Shown here: in pieces, positions 31,008-42,423 of the stretch
Numbering within the stretch: position 1 is the first letter of the stretch
How the letters are laid out: the number at the start of each line of letters is the position of its first letter
Source: Buchnera aphidicola (Macrosiphum gaurae)
GTDB taxonomy: Bacteria; Pseudomonadota; Gammaproteobacteria; Enterobacterales; Enterobacteriaceae
Assembly: GCF_005080965.1 (NCBI RefSeq)
Contig: NZ_CP034867.1
Span: 434,001-498,000 of the forward strand
Direction of reading: 5' to 3'
DNA length: 64,000 nucleotides
Made by a program: the position numbers and the translations under genes
Notes under the pieces: model-generated
What the model saw: only the letters and a program-made list of their open reading frames with translations
Told to the model about the DNA's origin: nothing
Database searches by the model: none

Positions 31008-32717
31008 CTAACTCCAAAAATCATAAATAGGATTAATAATTTCTTTAACAAAATTTTTTCTAATGACAAAATCTCCAAAAGCTTCATGTTTTTTTCGTTC
31101 ATGAGACCAAATTTTAATTAAATATTTTAAATGAATTAATATTTCTTTTTCTGTAATGTTTTCTTTATAAATTTTTGCAATTCGACTTCCTATTCGATTA
31201 CCTCCTATATATAAATTATATCGACCAATAGATTTACCAATTAAACCAATTTCAGCTAGCAATGACCTTCCACAACCGTTAGGACATCCAGAAACACGTA
31301 AAATTATAATTTCTTTCTCTAAACCATATTTTAACATGATTTTTTCTAGCTGAGTAATAAAAAAAGACAGCATACGTTCTCCTTCAGCCATGGCTAAGGG
31401 ACAAGTAGGAAATGAAACACATGCCATAGAATTTTGACGTAAATTAGTAATTTTACTGATCAATCCATGTGATACTGCTATTTTTTCTATTTTATTTTTA
31501 TGCTCCTCAGATACTTCAGAAATAATTATATTCTGATTAGATGTAATTCTAAAATTACCATCATGAACATTGGCTATTCTTAATAATCCAGATTTAAGTA
31601 ATTTATTTTTATCATCATATATACGTCCATTTTGAATAAATAATGTTAAACTCCAATTATTATTAATATCTTTAATCCAACCAAACCTATCTCCTCTACT
31701 GATAAAATTATAATCACGAATTGGTTCAAAAATAATATTCGCTCGTTTTTCAATTTCTTTTTTAAAAGAATTTAAACTAAAATTATTTATAGTATATCTA
31801 GTTTTAGCATTTGCCCGATCAGCACGATTTCCCCAATCTCTTTGAATTGTTACTATAGCTTTAGCTACAGACAAAGTTTTTTCTACAGAAATATAACCTA
31901 CTTCTGTTGCAAGAAACGGCCATGTATTCTTATTACCATGAATGAAAGATAGTCCTCCTCCAATTAATATATTAAAACCAATAATTCTTTCATTTTTTGC
32001 AATAACAATAAAATTCATATCATTTGCATACAAATCTACATCATTATATGGTGGAATAACTACAGTTGTTTTAAATTTTCTTGGTAAGTATGTTTGTCCT
32101 AATATAGGTTCTTTATCTGTTCCAACGATTTTTTTTTGATCTAACCAAATTTCTGCATACGCTTTCGTGTGTGGCAATAAAAAACTTGAAATTTTTTGCG
32201 CCCATTCATAAGCTTGTTGATGAATAAAAGATTCCATAGGGTTAGATGTGCAGAGTACATTTCTATTTACATCATTAGCAGTAGCCAATGAATCTAATCC
32301 TATATCATGTAACATTTTGTGTGCATCTTTTAATTTTTTTTTCAAAATTCCATGGAATTGAAAAGTTTGACGATTAGTCAATCTAATAGTTCCATACAAC
32401 GTATATTTGCTAGCAAAATGATCAATTTTTAACCATTTTTTAGCTTTTATTACTCCTCCGGGCAATCGACAACGAAGCATCATTGCATAACGTGGTTCTA
32501 GTTTCTGCTCATGTCGTTCTAAACGTAAATCTCGATCATCTTGCTGATACATACCATGAAATCGAATAAGTGAAAAATTATCTCCACTAAAACCATTGGT
32601 GATCTCATTATTTAAATCATCAATAATTGTTCCTCGAAGATAATTACTATTTTTTTTAATACGTTCTGCATCTGTTAATTTTTTTTCTGGAACTTTTTCA
32701 TTATAGTTTTTTTTCAT
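31008..32717 (-). CDS. cysI: Sulfite reductase hemoprotein beta subunit
   Basis: Reduces sulfite to sulfide with siroheme and a 4Fe-4S cluster. Cluster ligands in [17 protein letters not shown] and [11 protein letters not shown] near the C-terminus are intact; the tandem parachute-domain repeats are visible ([12 protein letters not shown]). Length is 569 residues (570 in E. coli). Its start overlaps the cysJ stop by one base (TAATG). Confidence 0.98.
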   Translation of the reverse strand: MKKNYNEKVPEKKLTDAERIKKNSNYLRGTIIDDLNNEITNGFSGDNFSLIRFHGMYQQDDRDLRLERHEQKLEPRYAMMLRCRLPGGVIKAKKWLKIDHFASKYTLYGTIRLTNRQTFQFHGILKKKLKDAHKMLHDIGLDSLATANDVNRNVLCTSNPMESFIHQQAYEWAQKISSFLLPHTKAYAEIWLDQKKIVGTDKEPILGQTYLPRKFKTTVVIPPYNDVDLYANDMNFIVIAKNERIIGFNILIGGGLSFIHGNKNTWPFLATEVGYISVEKTLSVAKAIVTIQRDWGNRADRANAKTRYTINNFSLNSFKKEIEKRANIIFEPIRDYNFISRGDRFGWIKDINNNWSLTLFIQNGRIYDDKNKLLKSGLLRIANVHDGNFRITSNQNIIISEVSEEHKNKIEKIAVSHGLISKITNLRQNSMACVSFPTCPLAMAEGERMLSFFITQLEKIMLKYGLEKEIIILRVSGCPNGCGRSLLAEIGLIGKSIGRYNLYIGGNRIGSRIAKIYKENITEKEILIHLKYLIKIWSHERKKHEAFGDFVIRKNFVKEIINPIYDFWS

Positions 32718-34522
32718 TAATATACATCTCTTTTATAACGGTTTTTAAAACGAAGATTATTTAAAAATTCATGAGCATTTTCAAGATTTAAACCACTGTT
32801 TTCAGTGATGATATCTAACAATGCTTTTTCAACATCTTTTGCCATTTTAGAAGCATTTCCACAGATATATATTTCAGCTCCTTCTTCTATCCAAGACCAT
32901 ATTTCTTTTCCATTTTCTCTTATCCTTTCTTGTATATATACTTTATGCTCTTGATCTTGAGACCAAGCTAAATGCATATTAGTAATTAATCCTTTTTTTA
33001 TGTATTGTTGCCATTCTGTTTGATATAAAAAATCTTCAGTAAAATTAGGATTTCCAAAGAAAATCCAATTTTTCCCTTTAGCACCATCATTATCTCTTTG
33101 TTGCATAAAAGAACGGAATGGAGCAATTCCTGTTCCTGAACCAATCATTATTATTGGAGTGTTGGGGTTAATAGGTAATCGAAAATTATTGTTAGTTTCA
33201 ATAAAAATTTTTATTGCATCATCAGGTTTTAAAAATTGTGTAATATAACCAGAAGCTCCACCAAAGTGCATGCAACCAGAAATTAATTTTTTCACAACAC
33301 TGACTGTGATATGAATTTCATCAAAAATTTCTGCTTGTGAAGAAGAAATAGAATACAATCTAGGTGTTAATGGACGAAGTAAACTAATCAATTGTTCAGC
33401 AGATAAGTTTGATGGATAATCATTTATCATTTTGATTAGAGGAGTTTGAATCGTATAATTTTGCAAATCAAAATCGTTAGATACAATATTTTTTAAAGAT
33501 TTATTTTTTGTAAAACTTGTATAGTTTTTAACAATATTTTTAGTATTATTGGTTAATTCAAAATTATTTTGCAAAGCATCAAAAATTGTAATGACATTAT
33601 TTTTGATTTTAATTTTATCAAACATATTTATAGAAAGTAATTCTAATATATTTTTTACTAGATTAGTATCATTTTTATACCAAACACCAAGTGCATCACC
33701 AGGTATATAATTAATATTTAAACCGCTAATATCAATTTCAATATGACGAATATCTTTTGTGGAATTACGACCAGTAATTTTTTGATTTTTTAAAATAATA
33801 GCTTTAGCGGGGTTTTGTTTTGTATAAGAATTATTTAAAATTGTAAATTTATTTTCTTTTTCTAAATCTAAAAAAGAAGATTTAACAATAATTTCTTTAT
33901 TATTAATAGATTCTAATAAATCTTGGGACCATTTGTTATAATCATCTTCGTATTCAATATCAGCATCAAATCGATCTAATAAAGATTTTCCACCCAATTC
34001 TTTAAATCTTTTATCAAAATCCTTACCTGCTTGACAAAATAAATTGTAAGATGTATCTCCTAATCCAAAAACACTATAATATAGATGATTTAAATCAGGT
34101 GCTTTTTTTGACGTTATAAACTTGTATAAAGATAATGCTTCTTCTGGAGGTTCACCTTCACCTTGCGTTGAAATAATTAAAATTAATATTTTTTCATCTT
34201 TTATTTTTTTAAATTTATAGTCAATCGCATTAACTAAGCGACTTTTTTTATTATTTTTATTAAGATATTCGTTAAGACGTTCAGATAATAACTTTGCATT
34301 ACCAGTTTGAGAAGCCGAAATTATAGTAATAATTTGATTATTTTCATTTAATTTATCTTTTTTAAGAGATATTACATCAGATTTTTGATTAGCAATTTTC
34401 CAAAAATAACCTGACAACCAAGCACTTTGAATATTAGTACAAGTCATTTCAAGTTGTTTTAAATTATTTAATTGTTCTGAATTTAATGGAAGTAAAAGAT
34501 CAAACATTTTTTGATTTTTCAT
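32717..34522 (-). CDS. cysJ: Sulfite reductase flavoprotein alpha subunit
   Basis: NADPH-dependent electron donor for CysI. N-terminal flavodoxin domain ([29 protein letters not shown]), then FAD-binding connection ([12 protein letters not shown]) and NADPH-binding domain ([27 protein letters not shown]), ending in KRDVY. Length is 601 residues (599 in E. coli). It is the first gene of cysJIH; no CysB-type site could be identified in the 190 bases upstream. Confidence 0.98.
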   Translation of the reverse strand: MKNQKMFDLLLPLNSEQLNNLKQLEMTCTNIQSAWLSGYFWKIANQKSDVISLKKDKLNENNQIITIISASQTGNAKLLSERLNEYLNKNNKKSRLVNAIDYKFKKIKDEKILILIISTQGEGEPPEEALSLYKFITSKKAPDLNHLYYSVFGLGDTSYNLFCQAGKDFDKRFKELGGKSLLDRFDADIEYEDDYNKWSQDLLESINNKEIIVKSSFLDLEKENKFTILNNSYTKQNPAKAIILKNQKITGRNSTKDIRHIEIDISGLNINYIPGDALGVWYKNDTNLVKNILELLSINMFDKIKIKNNVITIFDALQNNFELTNNTKNIVKNYTSFTKNKSLKNIVSNDFDLQNYTIQTPLIKMINDYPSNLSAEQLISLLRPLTPRLYSISSSQAEIFDEIHITVSVVKKLISGCMHFGGASGYITQFLKPDDAIKIFIETNNNFRLPINPNTPIIMIGSGTGIAPFRSFMQQRDNDGAKGKNWIFFGNPNFTEDFLYQTEWQQYIKKGLITNMHLAWSQDQEHKVYIQERIRENGKEIWSWIEEGAEIYICGNASKMAKDVEKALLDIITENSGLNLENAHEFLNNLRFKNRYKRDVY

Positions 34523-34712
34523 TGTACTAAATATCCAAATTTTATTACATTAAACACTTAATATTATTAATAAAATATAATTTACAGAAAATGTTAATTT
34601 TTTGCTATTACCTAATAATAAAAATAAAATTTTATGTAAAATTACTTATTCTAAAATTTTCAAGAAAATATTGATATAATATCTCAAGAGTAAACACAGC
34701 ATTAAAAAATAA

Positions 34713-37118
34713 TTATATATTTTCCATTTCTTTTAATTTTATTTTCGCGTTTTCTATAACACTGTTTGGTAATCCAGATAATGAAGCAACTGATATACCA
34801 TAACTTTTTTTTGATGTACCATTTTTAATTTTATACAAAAAAGCAATATGCGTATTACTTTCAATAGCAGTAAAATGAAAATTTTTTACACATTTTTCTA
34901 TTAATTCTAATTTTGTTAATTCAAAAAAATGTGTAGATAATAATGTCATAGATTTATTTTTATTTATCAAATATCTAGAACATGACCAAGCTAAAGACAA
35001 TCCCTCATTAGTTGATGTGCCTCGTCCTAATTCATCAATTAAAACTAAACTATTAGATGTTGCATTATGAAGAATATTAGATATTTCAGTCATTTCCATC
35101 ATAAATGTTGAACATCCATTACTTAAATCATCTGCAGAACCAATTCTTGTAAAAATCTTATCAATGGAACCAATTGAAGCATATCTAGCAGGAACAAAAC
35201 TACCGATCCAAGCCATTATTATAATAAGAGCAATTTGACGTATATAAGTGCTTTTTCCACCCATATTTGGACCTGTGATAATAAGCATTCTTTGCTTTTT
35301 CGATAAAATAATAGAATTACTGATAAATGGTGTCTTTAAAACACATTCAACAACTGGATGGCGACTATCTAATAAAGAAATACCATATTTCTTGCTCATA
35401 ATAGGACATACATATTTTAATGATATAGAACGTTCAGATAAATTTACTAATACATCTAATTCTGATAATGCTAATGCACTATCTTGTAATTTTTCTAAAA
35501 AAGGTTCTATAATATCAAAAATTTCTGCATATAATTTTTTTTCTAGAGATAAAGATTGAATTTCTGCATTTGAAACTTTTTGTTCATACTCTTTTAGTAT
35601 AGGAATAGTATAACGTTCTGCATTTTTTAATGTTTGTATTCTGATATAATGCTGCGGAACTAAATGAATATGACGTTTACTTACTTGGATGTAATAACCA
35701 ATAATTTTATTAAATCGAATCTTAAATGATTCAATCATTAATTTTCTTTTTTCTTTTTCTTCAAAAGCTTTGATATATTGTTTAGAATTTATTTTAATAG
35801 ATCTTAATTCATCTAATTGAGCATTATATAATGAAGCTATTACATTTCCATCACGAATTGATGAAGATGGTTTTAAACTAATTGCTTTTTTTAACAAAAA
35901 TAAAATATCTTTGAAATATCTAATAGAAAGACGTATTTTTTGTATATGTTTTGATTTTATTTTTTTTAGTATTAAATGTAAATCAGGTAATATTTCTAAT
36001 GTAGAACGCATTCGTATAAAATCATGAGGCGAAGCAGTACGCAAAGATATACGAGAATAAATTCTTTCTAAATCATTAACTTGACGAAGAATAGGTTGTA
36101 TTTCTTTGTAAAAAAGTTGTAAAATCTTAACACTTTCATGACGATTTCTAACGATATTAAAATTTTTTAAAGGAGAATTTAACCAACGATTTAACATTCT
36201 ACTACCCATAGATGTAACTGTTTTATTTAATATTGAAGATAAAGTATTTTTTTTTTCTCCTGAAATATTTTGAGTAATTTCTAAACTTTTACGTGTACTG
36301 AAATTCATAAAAATATTATCTTCCATATAATTATATTTTAAATAACGAATATTTGGTAAAACGCTCATATGCATCAATTTAACGTATTGAAGTAAACAAC
36401 CAGCTGCACGGATTATAAAATTATTTTTTTCTATACCAAACCCACTTAAACTATAAGTCTTAAATTGCAAATTAAGCAACTTATATGATGTTTCTAAATC
36501 AAACTCTAATAATGAACGTTTACGAATACATTTTCTATTTTCAATTAAAAAAATATCTAAAAAATTTTCTGGATAGAGTATTTCTTTCGGATTTGTACGT
36601 TCGATTTCTGAAAGTAAATCACTAGTATTAAAAATCTTAGATACACCAAAAAAACCTAAAGAAACATCTAATATAGAATATGCAAATTCATTGTCTTCTT
36701 TCCAAATAGCGGCTATAAAATTATCTTCATTTTCTTCAAGAAATGCTTCATCTGTAATAGTTCCAGGAGTAATAACACGAACTATCTTACGAGAAATTAA
36801 TTTATTTTTATGATAAGCTTCCTTTTCTTGATCACAGATTGCAATAGATTCACCTAATTTTACTAGTTTTGACAAATAATATTGTGATTTATCGCATGGA
36901 ATTCCAGCCATTGGTATAATCTTATTCTTTGAATACCCTTTTTTTGTTAAAGTAATTTTTAATAATTGAGAAATACGTTCAGCATCTTTATAGAATAACT
37001 CATAAAAATCACCCATTTGATAAAAAAGTAACATGTCAGGATACTGTGATTTTAAAGATAAATACTGTTTTATCATCGGAGTATGATTATTAATATCAAT
37101 AGTTATTTTTTTTTTCAT
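34713..37118 (-). CDS. mutS: DNA mismatch repair protein MutS, natural C-terminal truncation
   Basis: Mismatch-recognition ATPase. Mismatch-reading GDFYELF near the N-terminus, connector, lever and clamp domains, then the ABC-type ATPase with Walker A TGPNMGGKST and Walker B VLIDELGRGTSTNEG. I start at the second ATG (MKKKITIDINNHTPM), which fits E. coli better; ATG 37142 would add eight residues. The 801 residues end where the E. coli C-terminal tetramerisation segment (about 801-853) would begin, resembling the laboratory truncation at residue 800. Two ten-base homopolymers (36247-36256, 37106-37115) are read in frame. mutL is not in the window. Confidence 0.96.
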   Translation of the reverse strand: MKKKITIDINNHTPMIKQYLSLKSQYPDMLLFYQMGDFYELFYKDAERISQLLKITLTKKGYSKNKIIPMAGIPCDKSQYYLSKLVKLGESIAICDQEKEAYHKNKLISRKIVRVITPGTITDEAFLEENEDNFIAAIWKEDNEFAYSILDVSLGFFGVSKIFNTSDLLSEIERTNPKEILYPENFLDIFLIENRKCIRKRSLLEFDLETSYKLLNLQFKTYSLSGFGIEKNNFIIRAAGCLLQYVKLMHMSVLPNIRYLKYNYMEDNIFMNFSTRKSLEITQNISGEKKNTLSSILNKTVTSMGSRMLNRWLNSPLKNFNIVRNRHESVKILQLFYKEIQPILRQVNDLERIYSRISLRTASPHDFIRMRSTLEILPDLHLILKKIKSKHIQKIRLSIRYFKDILFLLKKAISLKPSSSIRDGNVIASLYNAQLDELRSIKINSKQYIKAFEEKEKRKLMIESFKIRFNKIIGYYIQVSKRHIHLVPQHYIRIQTLKNAERYTIPILKEYEQKVSNAEIQSLSLEKKLYAEIFDIIEPFLEKLQDSALALSELDVLVNLSERSISLKYVCPIMSKKYGISLLDSRHPVVECVLKTPFISNSIILSKKQRMLIITGPNMGGKSTYIRQIALIIIMAWIGSFVPARYASIGSIDKIFTRIGSADDLSNGCSTFMMEMTEISNILHNATSNSLVLIDELGRGTSTNEGLSLAWSCSRYLINKNKSMTLLSTHFFELTKLELIEKCVKNFHFTAIESNTHIAFLYKIKNGTSKKSYGISVASLSGLPNSVIENAKIKLKEMENI

Positions 37119-37259
37119 AATATAAAATCTATCTTTCTCCATTTATATATTCAAAAACATGAAAAATTATACTAATAGTATTTTACGCTTATATATTATA
37201 TTATGTTAAAGATCACTTTTATTCTTTAAAAAAACAGATAAATAAATTAGGTGATCAAA

Positions 37260-37889
37260 ATGAAAAAAATATTAATTATTTTATGGATCCTTCTCTTTTC
37301 TTTTAATGTTTTTGCTTGTGAATTTAAAAACGGAAAAGAATATACTACAAAAAATAAGATTATAACTGATGTCCCTAACATAATCGATTTTTTTTCATTT
37401 TTTTGTCCATACTGTTATGAATTTGAAAAAACACATAATATAAGATATTTAATTAAAAATAATGTAAAAAAAAACATAAATATTCAAATATATCATGTGA
37501 ATTTTTTAGGAGGAACATTAAGTTCTACATTAACAAAATCCTGGATAATAGCACAAAAAATGGGCATCGAAAAAAAAATTATTCTACCTATTTTCGAAGG
37601 AATTCAAAAAACTCATACAATTCATAATCTAAAGAATATAAAAAAAATATTTGAAAAAGAAGCAGGAGTGAACGAAAGTACATTTAATAATTTTTGGAAC
37701 AGCTTAACACTTAAAATATTAGTTCAAAAACAAAAAAAAGACATCAAAAAATCTAATTTAAAACATATTCCAAGCATGCTAATTAACGGAAAATACATAA
37801 TTGATTATTCAACAATAGAAGAAATATTTAAAGATAGTTTTTCTCAAAAATATATTCAACTCATTCAATTTTTACTAAACAAAAAATAA
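37260..37889 (+). CDS. dsbA: Thiol:disulfide interchange protein DsbA-like, CPYC active site
   Basis: Periplasmic thioredoxin-fold oxidase that introduces disulfides into exported proteins. Signal peptide residues 1-20 (IILWILLFSFNVFAC), active site FFCPYCYEFE, helical insert, and cis-Pro loop IPSM. The start is ATG 37260, after AGGTGA; a GTG at 37251 is less likely. Length is 209 residues (208 in E. coli). The usual DsbA dipeptide is Pro-His; here it is Pro-Tyr, as in glutaredoxins. dsbA-polA-engB keeps E. coli order. DsbB is not in the window. Confidence 0.93.
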   Translation: MKKILIILWILLFSFNVFACEFKNGKEYTTKNKIITDVPNIIDFFSFFCPYCYEFEKTHNIRYLIKNNVKKNINIQIYHVNFLGGTLSSTLTKSWIIAQKMGIEKKIILPIFEGIQKTHTIHNLKNIKKIFEKEAGVNESTFNNFWNSLTLKILVQKQKKDIKKSNLKHIPSMLINGKYIIDYSTIEEIFKDSFSQKYIQLIQFLLNKK

Positions 37890-37999
37890 TATTTTTTATT
37901 AATATCAAAATATATAATTTTTTCATTTTTTTATATTTATCCATTTTATTTTATCAAAAACAACATTTTGATGTAATAAACATATATTAAAGAGAAAAT

Positions 38000-38863
38000 A
38001 TGAATCAAAAAAAAAATGAACCTGTTATTATAATCGATGGAAGTTTATATTTATATTCATCTTATTATGGATTTCCCCACTTTGAAAACGCTTTAGGAGA
38101 ACCATTTGGAGCGATATATGGTATGTTAAAAATGATAGATAATATTTTGAAAAAATATCCAAATTCAAAAAAATTTGTCATTATATTTGATTCCTCTAAA
38201 AAAACATTTAGAAATAAACTATTTAAAGAATATAAGAAAAATAGATCACCTATGCCCAATTCACTATATATTCAAATTCAACCTCTTTTTGAAATATTAA
38301 AAAAAATTGGCATTAAAATATTAACTATACCAGGAATAGAAGCAGATGATATTATTGGTAGTTTAGCTTTTCAATTAGAAGAAACAGGAAATAAGATATT
38401 AATTATAAGTCATGATAAAGATATGCTCCAACTTGTAACAAAAAATATTAACATATTTAATAAAAAAAATAATTGTATTATTACACCAGAATCAATAAAA
38501 AAAAAATATGGTATTAAACCTAAAGAATTCATTGACTTTTTGGCTTTAATGGGAGATGTTTCTGATAATATTCCAGGAGTTCCTAAAATAGGAACTAAAA
38601 CTGCATTGTCTTTACTAAATAAGTTTTCTAATATTAGAAATATTTACAATAATATTGAAAAAATAAAATTTTTACCATTTCGAAATGCTAAGAATATTGC
38701 AATTCAACTAAAAAATAATAAAGACATAGCTTTTCTTTCATATAAATTAGCAGCAATAAAATTAGACATTCCAATCAATATAACTTCAAAAGAAATGATT
38801 TTAAATAAATATTGTTCTAAAAATACATTTCAAATTTTTAAAAGTCATATTTTTAAATCATAA
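38000..38863 (+). CDS. polA: DNA polymerase I reduced to its 5'-3' exonuclease domain
   Basis: Only the N-terminal 5' nuclease domain of Pol I remains (287 residues against 928 in E. coli). The metal-binding acidic residues are conserved in IIDGSLYLY, GIEADDIIG, SHDKDMLQL and the helix-hairpin-helix MGDVSDNIPGVPKIGTKTA. There is no remnant of the 3'-5' exonuclease or polymerase domain in the 60 bases before engB. It should still remove Okazaki primers as a flap/5' exonuclease, with filling by another polymerase. This truncated form is known in Buchnera. Confidence 0.96.
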   Translation: MNQKKNEPVIIIDGSLYLYSSYYGFPHFENALGEPFGAIYGMLKMIDNILKKYPNSKKFVIIFDSSKKTFRNKLFKEYKKNRSPMPNSLYIQIQPLFEILKKIGIKILTIPGIEADDIIGSLAFQLEETGNKILIISHDKDMLQLVTKNINIFNKKNNCIITPESIKKKYGIKPKEFIDFLALMGDVSDNIPGVPKIGTKTALSLLNKFSNIRNIYNNIEKIKFLPFRNAKNIAIQLKNNKDIAFLSYKLAAIKLDIPINITSKEMILNKYCSKNTFQIFKSHIFKS

Positions 38864-38923
38864 GTATATAAAAAATTTTTATGGAATTATATTAATAATA
38901 TTTTATTTATTATCTAGACATCA

Positions 38924-39541
38924 TTATTTATTTAAAATAATATACTTATTATACCAATTGCTTAGAATAGATCTCAATTTTTTAATACCAATTTTTTTAT
39001 GAGATGAAAATAGCAAAATTTCAAAAGAATCTAGTAGAAAATTTAATTTCTTCCGAACTATATTAAATTGAATATTTTGTTGACTTATTGTCATTTTTTC
39101 ACATTTAGTTAGCAATATTAAAATAGAAACTTTTTTATCAAAAGCTATATTAATTATTTTTTGATCAAGTTTTTTTAATGGATATCTAATATCCATTAGA
39201 AAAACAAAACCTTTTACTTGATTTCTTTTCTCCAAATAATCATATAACATTTTTTGCCATTTTTTTCTAATTAAAAAAGGCGCTTTTGCATAACCATATC
39301 CAGGAAGATCAGCTATTCTTAAACCCGAAACTACTTCAAAAAAATTAATTAATTGAGTTCTTCCCGGAGTTTTACTGAAATGAGCTAATTTTTTTTGATT
39401 AGTTAATGTATTAATAGCACTAGATTTTCCTGAATTAGAATAACCAACAAATGCAATTTCAATACCGTCTTGAATTTCTATATCAGTTGTTTTTGAATAG
39501 CTTTTTAAAAAACTTGTTTTATTATAATCTAATATGTTCAA
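38924..39541 (-). CDS. engB: Ribosome-biogenesis GTP-binding protein EngB (YihA/YsxC)
   Basis: Essential GTPase for 50S assembly. G1 VGYSNSGKSSAIN, G2/G3 KTPGRTQLINFFEV and DLPGYGYAKAP, G4 TKCEK, and the C-terminal FSSHKKIGIKKL. Length is 205 residues (210 in E. coli). Convergent with the polA fragment; Spot 42 RNA, which lies between these genes in E. coli, has no room here. Confidence 0.97.
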   Translation of the reverse strand: MNILDYNKTSFLKSYSKTTDIEIQDGIEIAFVGYSNSGKSSAINTLTNQKKLAHFSKTPGRTQLINFFEVVSGLRIADLPGYGYAKAPFLIRKKWQKMLYDYLEKRNQVKGFVFLMDIRYPLKKLDQKIINIAFDKKVSILILLTKCEKMTISQQNIQFNIVRKKLNFLLDSFEILLFSSHKKIGIKKLRSILSNWYNKYIILNK

Positions 39542-39744
39542 AATTTACTCCTTTTTATGATATTCATAAAGAATTGTCTAAATAAAAATTTTATTATTTT
39601 TATATAAAAGAAAATATTTTTTACACATATTCATAAAAGTTAGCATATCAATACTATTCCTCAATAATAAATCTCGTCTTATAATTCTATCTCAAACCAA
39701 TCTGTAATACATCTCTATTATTACTATTTTTAAAAGGAAAAAAA

Positions 39745-41568
39745 ATGCATCACAATATAAGAAATATTGCCATTATAGCACATGTTGATCATGGAAAAAC
39801 TACATTACTTGATAAACTATTACAACAATCAGGAACATTTCAAGAGCATGAAGAAAAAACTGAAAGAATTATGGATTCTAATGATTTAGAAAAAGAAAGA
39901 GGTATTACAATTTTATCTAAAAATACTTCTATAAAATGGAAAAATTATAAAATAAATATAGTAGATACTCCTGGACATGCTGATTTTGGTGGTGAAGTAG
40001 AACGTGTAATGTCTATGGTAGACTCAGTTCTTCTAGTCGTAGATGCTTTAGATGGACCAATGCCACAAACAAGATTTGTTACTCAAAAAGCATTTAAACA
40101 TGGTCTAAACCCTATAGTAGTTATCAATAAAATTGATAGAATTAATTCTCGTCCTGACTGGGTAGTAGATCAAGTTTTTGATCTTTTTGTTAATCTTGAT
40201 GCAAATGATCAGCAACTTGATTTTCCTATTATCTATACATCTGCTATTCTTGGAACTTCAGGAACAGATTATCTAAAGATGGAAAATAATATGATTCCAT
40301 TATATGAATCTATCATTAGATATGCTCCTGCTCCTAATGTGAATCCTGATCAAAAATTTCAAATGCAAGTCTCACAACTTGATTATAATAATTATTTAGG
40401 AGTTATAGGAGTTGGTCGAATTAAACAAGGATCAATAAAACCTAATGATACAGTAACTGTTATCGATAGCTCCGGAAAAAATCGAAATGGAAAAATTAAT
40501 AAAGTTTTAAATTATTTTGGATTAAAAAGAATAGAAATCGATCAAGGTAATGCTGGAGATATAATTGCTATTACAGGTCTCAATAAATTAAAAATTTCTG
40601 ATACAATTTGTCATCCAGATAATTTACAATCTCTACCGGCATTAAGTATAGACGAACCAACAGTAAATATGTTTTTCTCAGTAAATACTTCACCTTTTTC
40701 AGGAAAAGAAGGAAAACATATTACATCTCGTCAAATTTTAGAACGATTAAAAAAAGAAACTGTACATAATGTTGCATTACAAATAAAAGAAACTAAAGAC
40801 GCAAATATTTTTTCTGTCTCTGGGCGAGGGGAATTACATTTATCTATATTGATTGAAAATATGCGTCGTGAAGGATTTGAGCTACAAGTATCTCGTCCTA
40901 AAATCATTTTTCGCGAGATTGATAGAATTAAAAAAGAACCATTTGAAAATGTAACTTTAGATATTGAAGAGAAGAATCAAGGAAGTGTTATGCAGTTTAT
41001 AGGAACAAGAAAAGGTGAATTAAAAAATATGATTATGGATTCAAAAGGAAGAGTACGGCTTGAATATATATTGTCCAGTAGAGCACTAATTGGTTTTCGT
41101 GGAGAATTCATGAGTATAACTTCTGGAACAGGACTCTGTTATTCATCTTTTAGTCACTATGATTATCTTCAAAATAATAATATTGGACAAAGAAAAAATG
41201 GAGTTTTAATATCTAATAGCACAGGTATGGCAGTGGGTTTTTCTTTATTTAATTTGCAAGAAAGAGGAAAGTTATTTATAGGACATGGTGCTCAAGTCTA
41301 TGAAGGACAAATAATAGGATTACATAATCGTTCTAATGATTTGACAGTTAACTGCTTGACTGGGAAAAAATTAACTAATATGAGAGCTTCTGGAACAGAT
41401 GAAGCAATAGTTTTAACGACTCCTATTAATTTAACGTTAGAAGAAGCAATAGGATTTATTAATGATGATGAACTTGTAGAAGTTACACCTCATTCCATAC
41501 GATTACGCAAATTTTATTTGAAAGAAAATGAAAGAAAAAAAGCTCAACGAAATCAAAATATAAATTAA
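39745..41568 (+). CDS. typA: Ribosome-associated GTPase TypA/BipA
   Basis: EF-G-like translational GTPase acting in ribosome assembly and stress adaptation. G1 [19 protein letters not shown], switch [14 protein letters not shown]3 [16 protein letters not shown]4 NKID, then domains II, III, V and the TypA-specific C-terminal domain. The 607 residues equal E. coli BipA in length. Monocistronic, divergent from engB and convergent with gmk. The 203-base upstream region contains a TATAAT-like box (CTTATAATTC near 39680) without a clear -35. Confidence 0.97.
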   Translation: MHHNIRNIAIIAHVDHGKTTLLDKLLQQSGTFQEHEEKTERIMDSNDLEKERGITILSKNTSIKWKNYKINIVDTPGHADFGGEVERVMSMVDSVLLVVDALDGPMPQTRFVTQKAFKHGLNPIVVINKIDRINSRPDWVVDQVFDLFVNLDANDQQLDFPIIYTSAILGTSGTDYLKMENNMIPLYESIIRYAPAPNVNPDQKFQMQVSQLDYNNYLGVIGVGRIKQGSIKPNDTVTVIDSSGKNRNGKINKVLNYFGLKRIEIDQGNAGDIIAITGLNKLKISDTICHPDNLQSLPALSIDEPTVNMFFSVNTSPFSGKEGKHITSRQILERLKKETVHNVALQIKETKDANIFSVSGRGELHLSILIENMRREGFELQVSRPKIIFREIDRIKKEPFENVTLDIEEKNQGSVMQFIGTRKGELKNMIMDSKGRVRLEYILSSRALIGFRGEFMSITSGTGLCYSSFSHYDYLQNNNIGQRKNGVLISNSTGMAVGFSLFNLQERGKLFIGHGAQVYEGQIIGLHNRSNDLTVNCLTGKKLTNMRASGTDEAIVLTTPINLTLEEAIGFINDDELVEVTPHSIRLRKFYLKENERKKAQRNQNIN

Positions 41569-41600
41569 AAAAGTAAAAATATTTAATATTGTCTTTTTAA

Positions 41601-41635
41601 TTATATAATTCTATTTATTCAATAGAATTATATAA
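41601..41635. terminator. Perfect 15-bp hairpin between convergent typA and gmk
   Basis: Arms 41601-41615 and 41621-41635 are exactly complementary (TTATATAATTCTATT on the left), with loop TATTC. It sits 33 bases after typA and 37 before the gmk stop. T-rich flanks are modest; a bidirectional terminator is the likely role. Confidence 0.6.
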
Positions 41636-41671
41636 AAATATTTGCAGGAATTATTTAATAGTTTTCTCTAA

Positions 41672-42295
41672 TTAACGTTTTAATAAATTCGAAATTAATA
41701 AGTTGTATTTATTCTTTTGATGAAATAAACATAGATGTTCCGCAGTAATAATTGTTTTTAAATCATTTACTGCTTGTTTGAAATCGTCATTAATAATCAA
41801 ATAGTCATATTCTGAATAATGTTTCATTTCATCTACTGCTTTTTCCATCCTGTTTGCAATTACTATATCACTATCTTGACCTCTTTCTCTTAATCTTTTA
41901 TACAATGTATCTTTAGAAGGAGGCAGTAAAAAAATACTTTTTGATTCTGGCATTTTATATTTAATTTGTTTAGCTCCTTGCCAATCAATATCAAGGAAAA
42001 CATCAATTCCAGAAAACAACATTCGTTCAATAGATTGACGCGAAGTGCCATAATAGTTACTAAAAACTTTTGCATATTCTAAAAAAGATTCCTGTTTAAT
42101 CATAATTTGAAATTCTTTTTTTGATACAAAATGATAATGTTTCCCATGCAATTCACCTGGTCGTATAATTCGAGTAGTATAAGAAACAGATACTTGAATA
42201 TTACACAAATTTTTTGACTGTAACAATCCTTGAATTAAACTTGATTTTCCTGTTCCGCTCGGAGCTGAAATAATAAAAAGAATACCTTGAGACAT
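41672..42295 (-). CDS. gmk: Guanylate kinase
   Basis: Phosphorylates GMP to GDP. P-loop [53 protein letters not shown] and IFLLPPS. The 207 residues equal E. coli Gmk. Transcribed alone, convergent with typA. Confidence 0.98.
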   Translation of the reverse strand: MSQGILFIISAPSGTGKSSLIQGLLQSKNLCNIQVSVSYTTRIIRPGELHGKHYHFVSKKEFQIMIKQESFLEYAKVFSNYYGTSRQSIERMLFSGIDVFLDIDWQGAKQIKYKMPESKSIFLLPPSKDTLYKRLRERGQDSDIVIANRMEKAVDEMKHYSEYDYLIINDDFKQAVNDLKTIITAEHLCLFHQKNKYNLLISNLLKR

Positions 42296-42423
42296 GATAT
42301 TTTTAAAATATAGTTTCGCCTGAAATTTTATAAAAAAAAATATTTTTTCTTAATGAAATAAAAAACAAATATTGTGTTTTTCAAAAGATAAAATATATAA
42401 ATAAAAAAATAATTTCTATATAA

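Noticed and set aside
38864-38923. Spot 42 RNA between polA and engB
   Set aside because: Only 60 bases separate the genes and no similarity to Spot 42 was seen.
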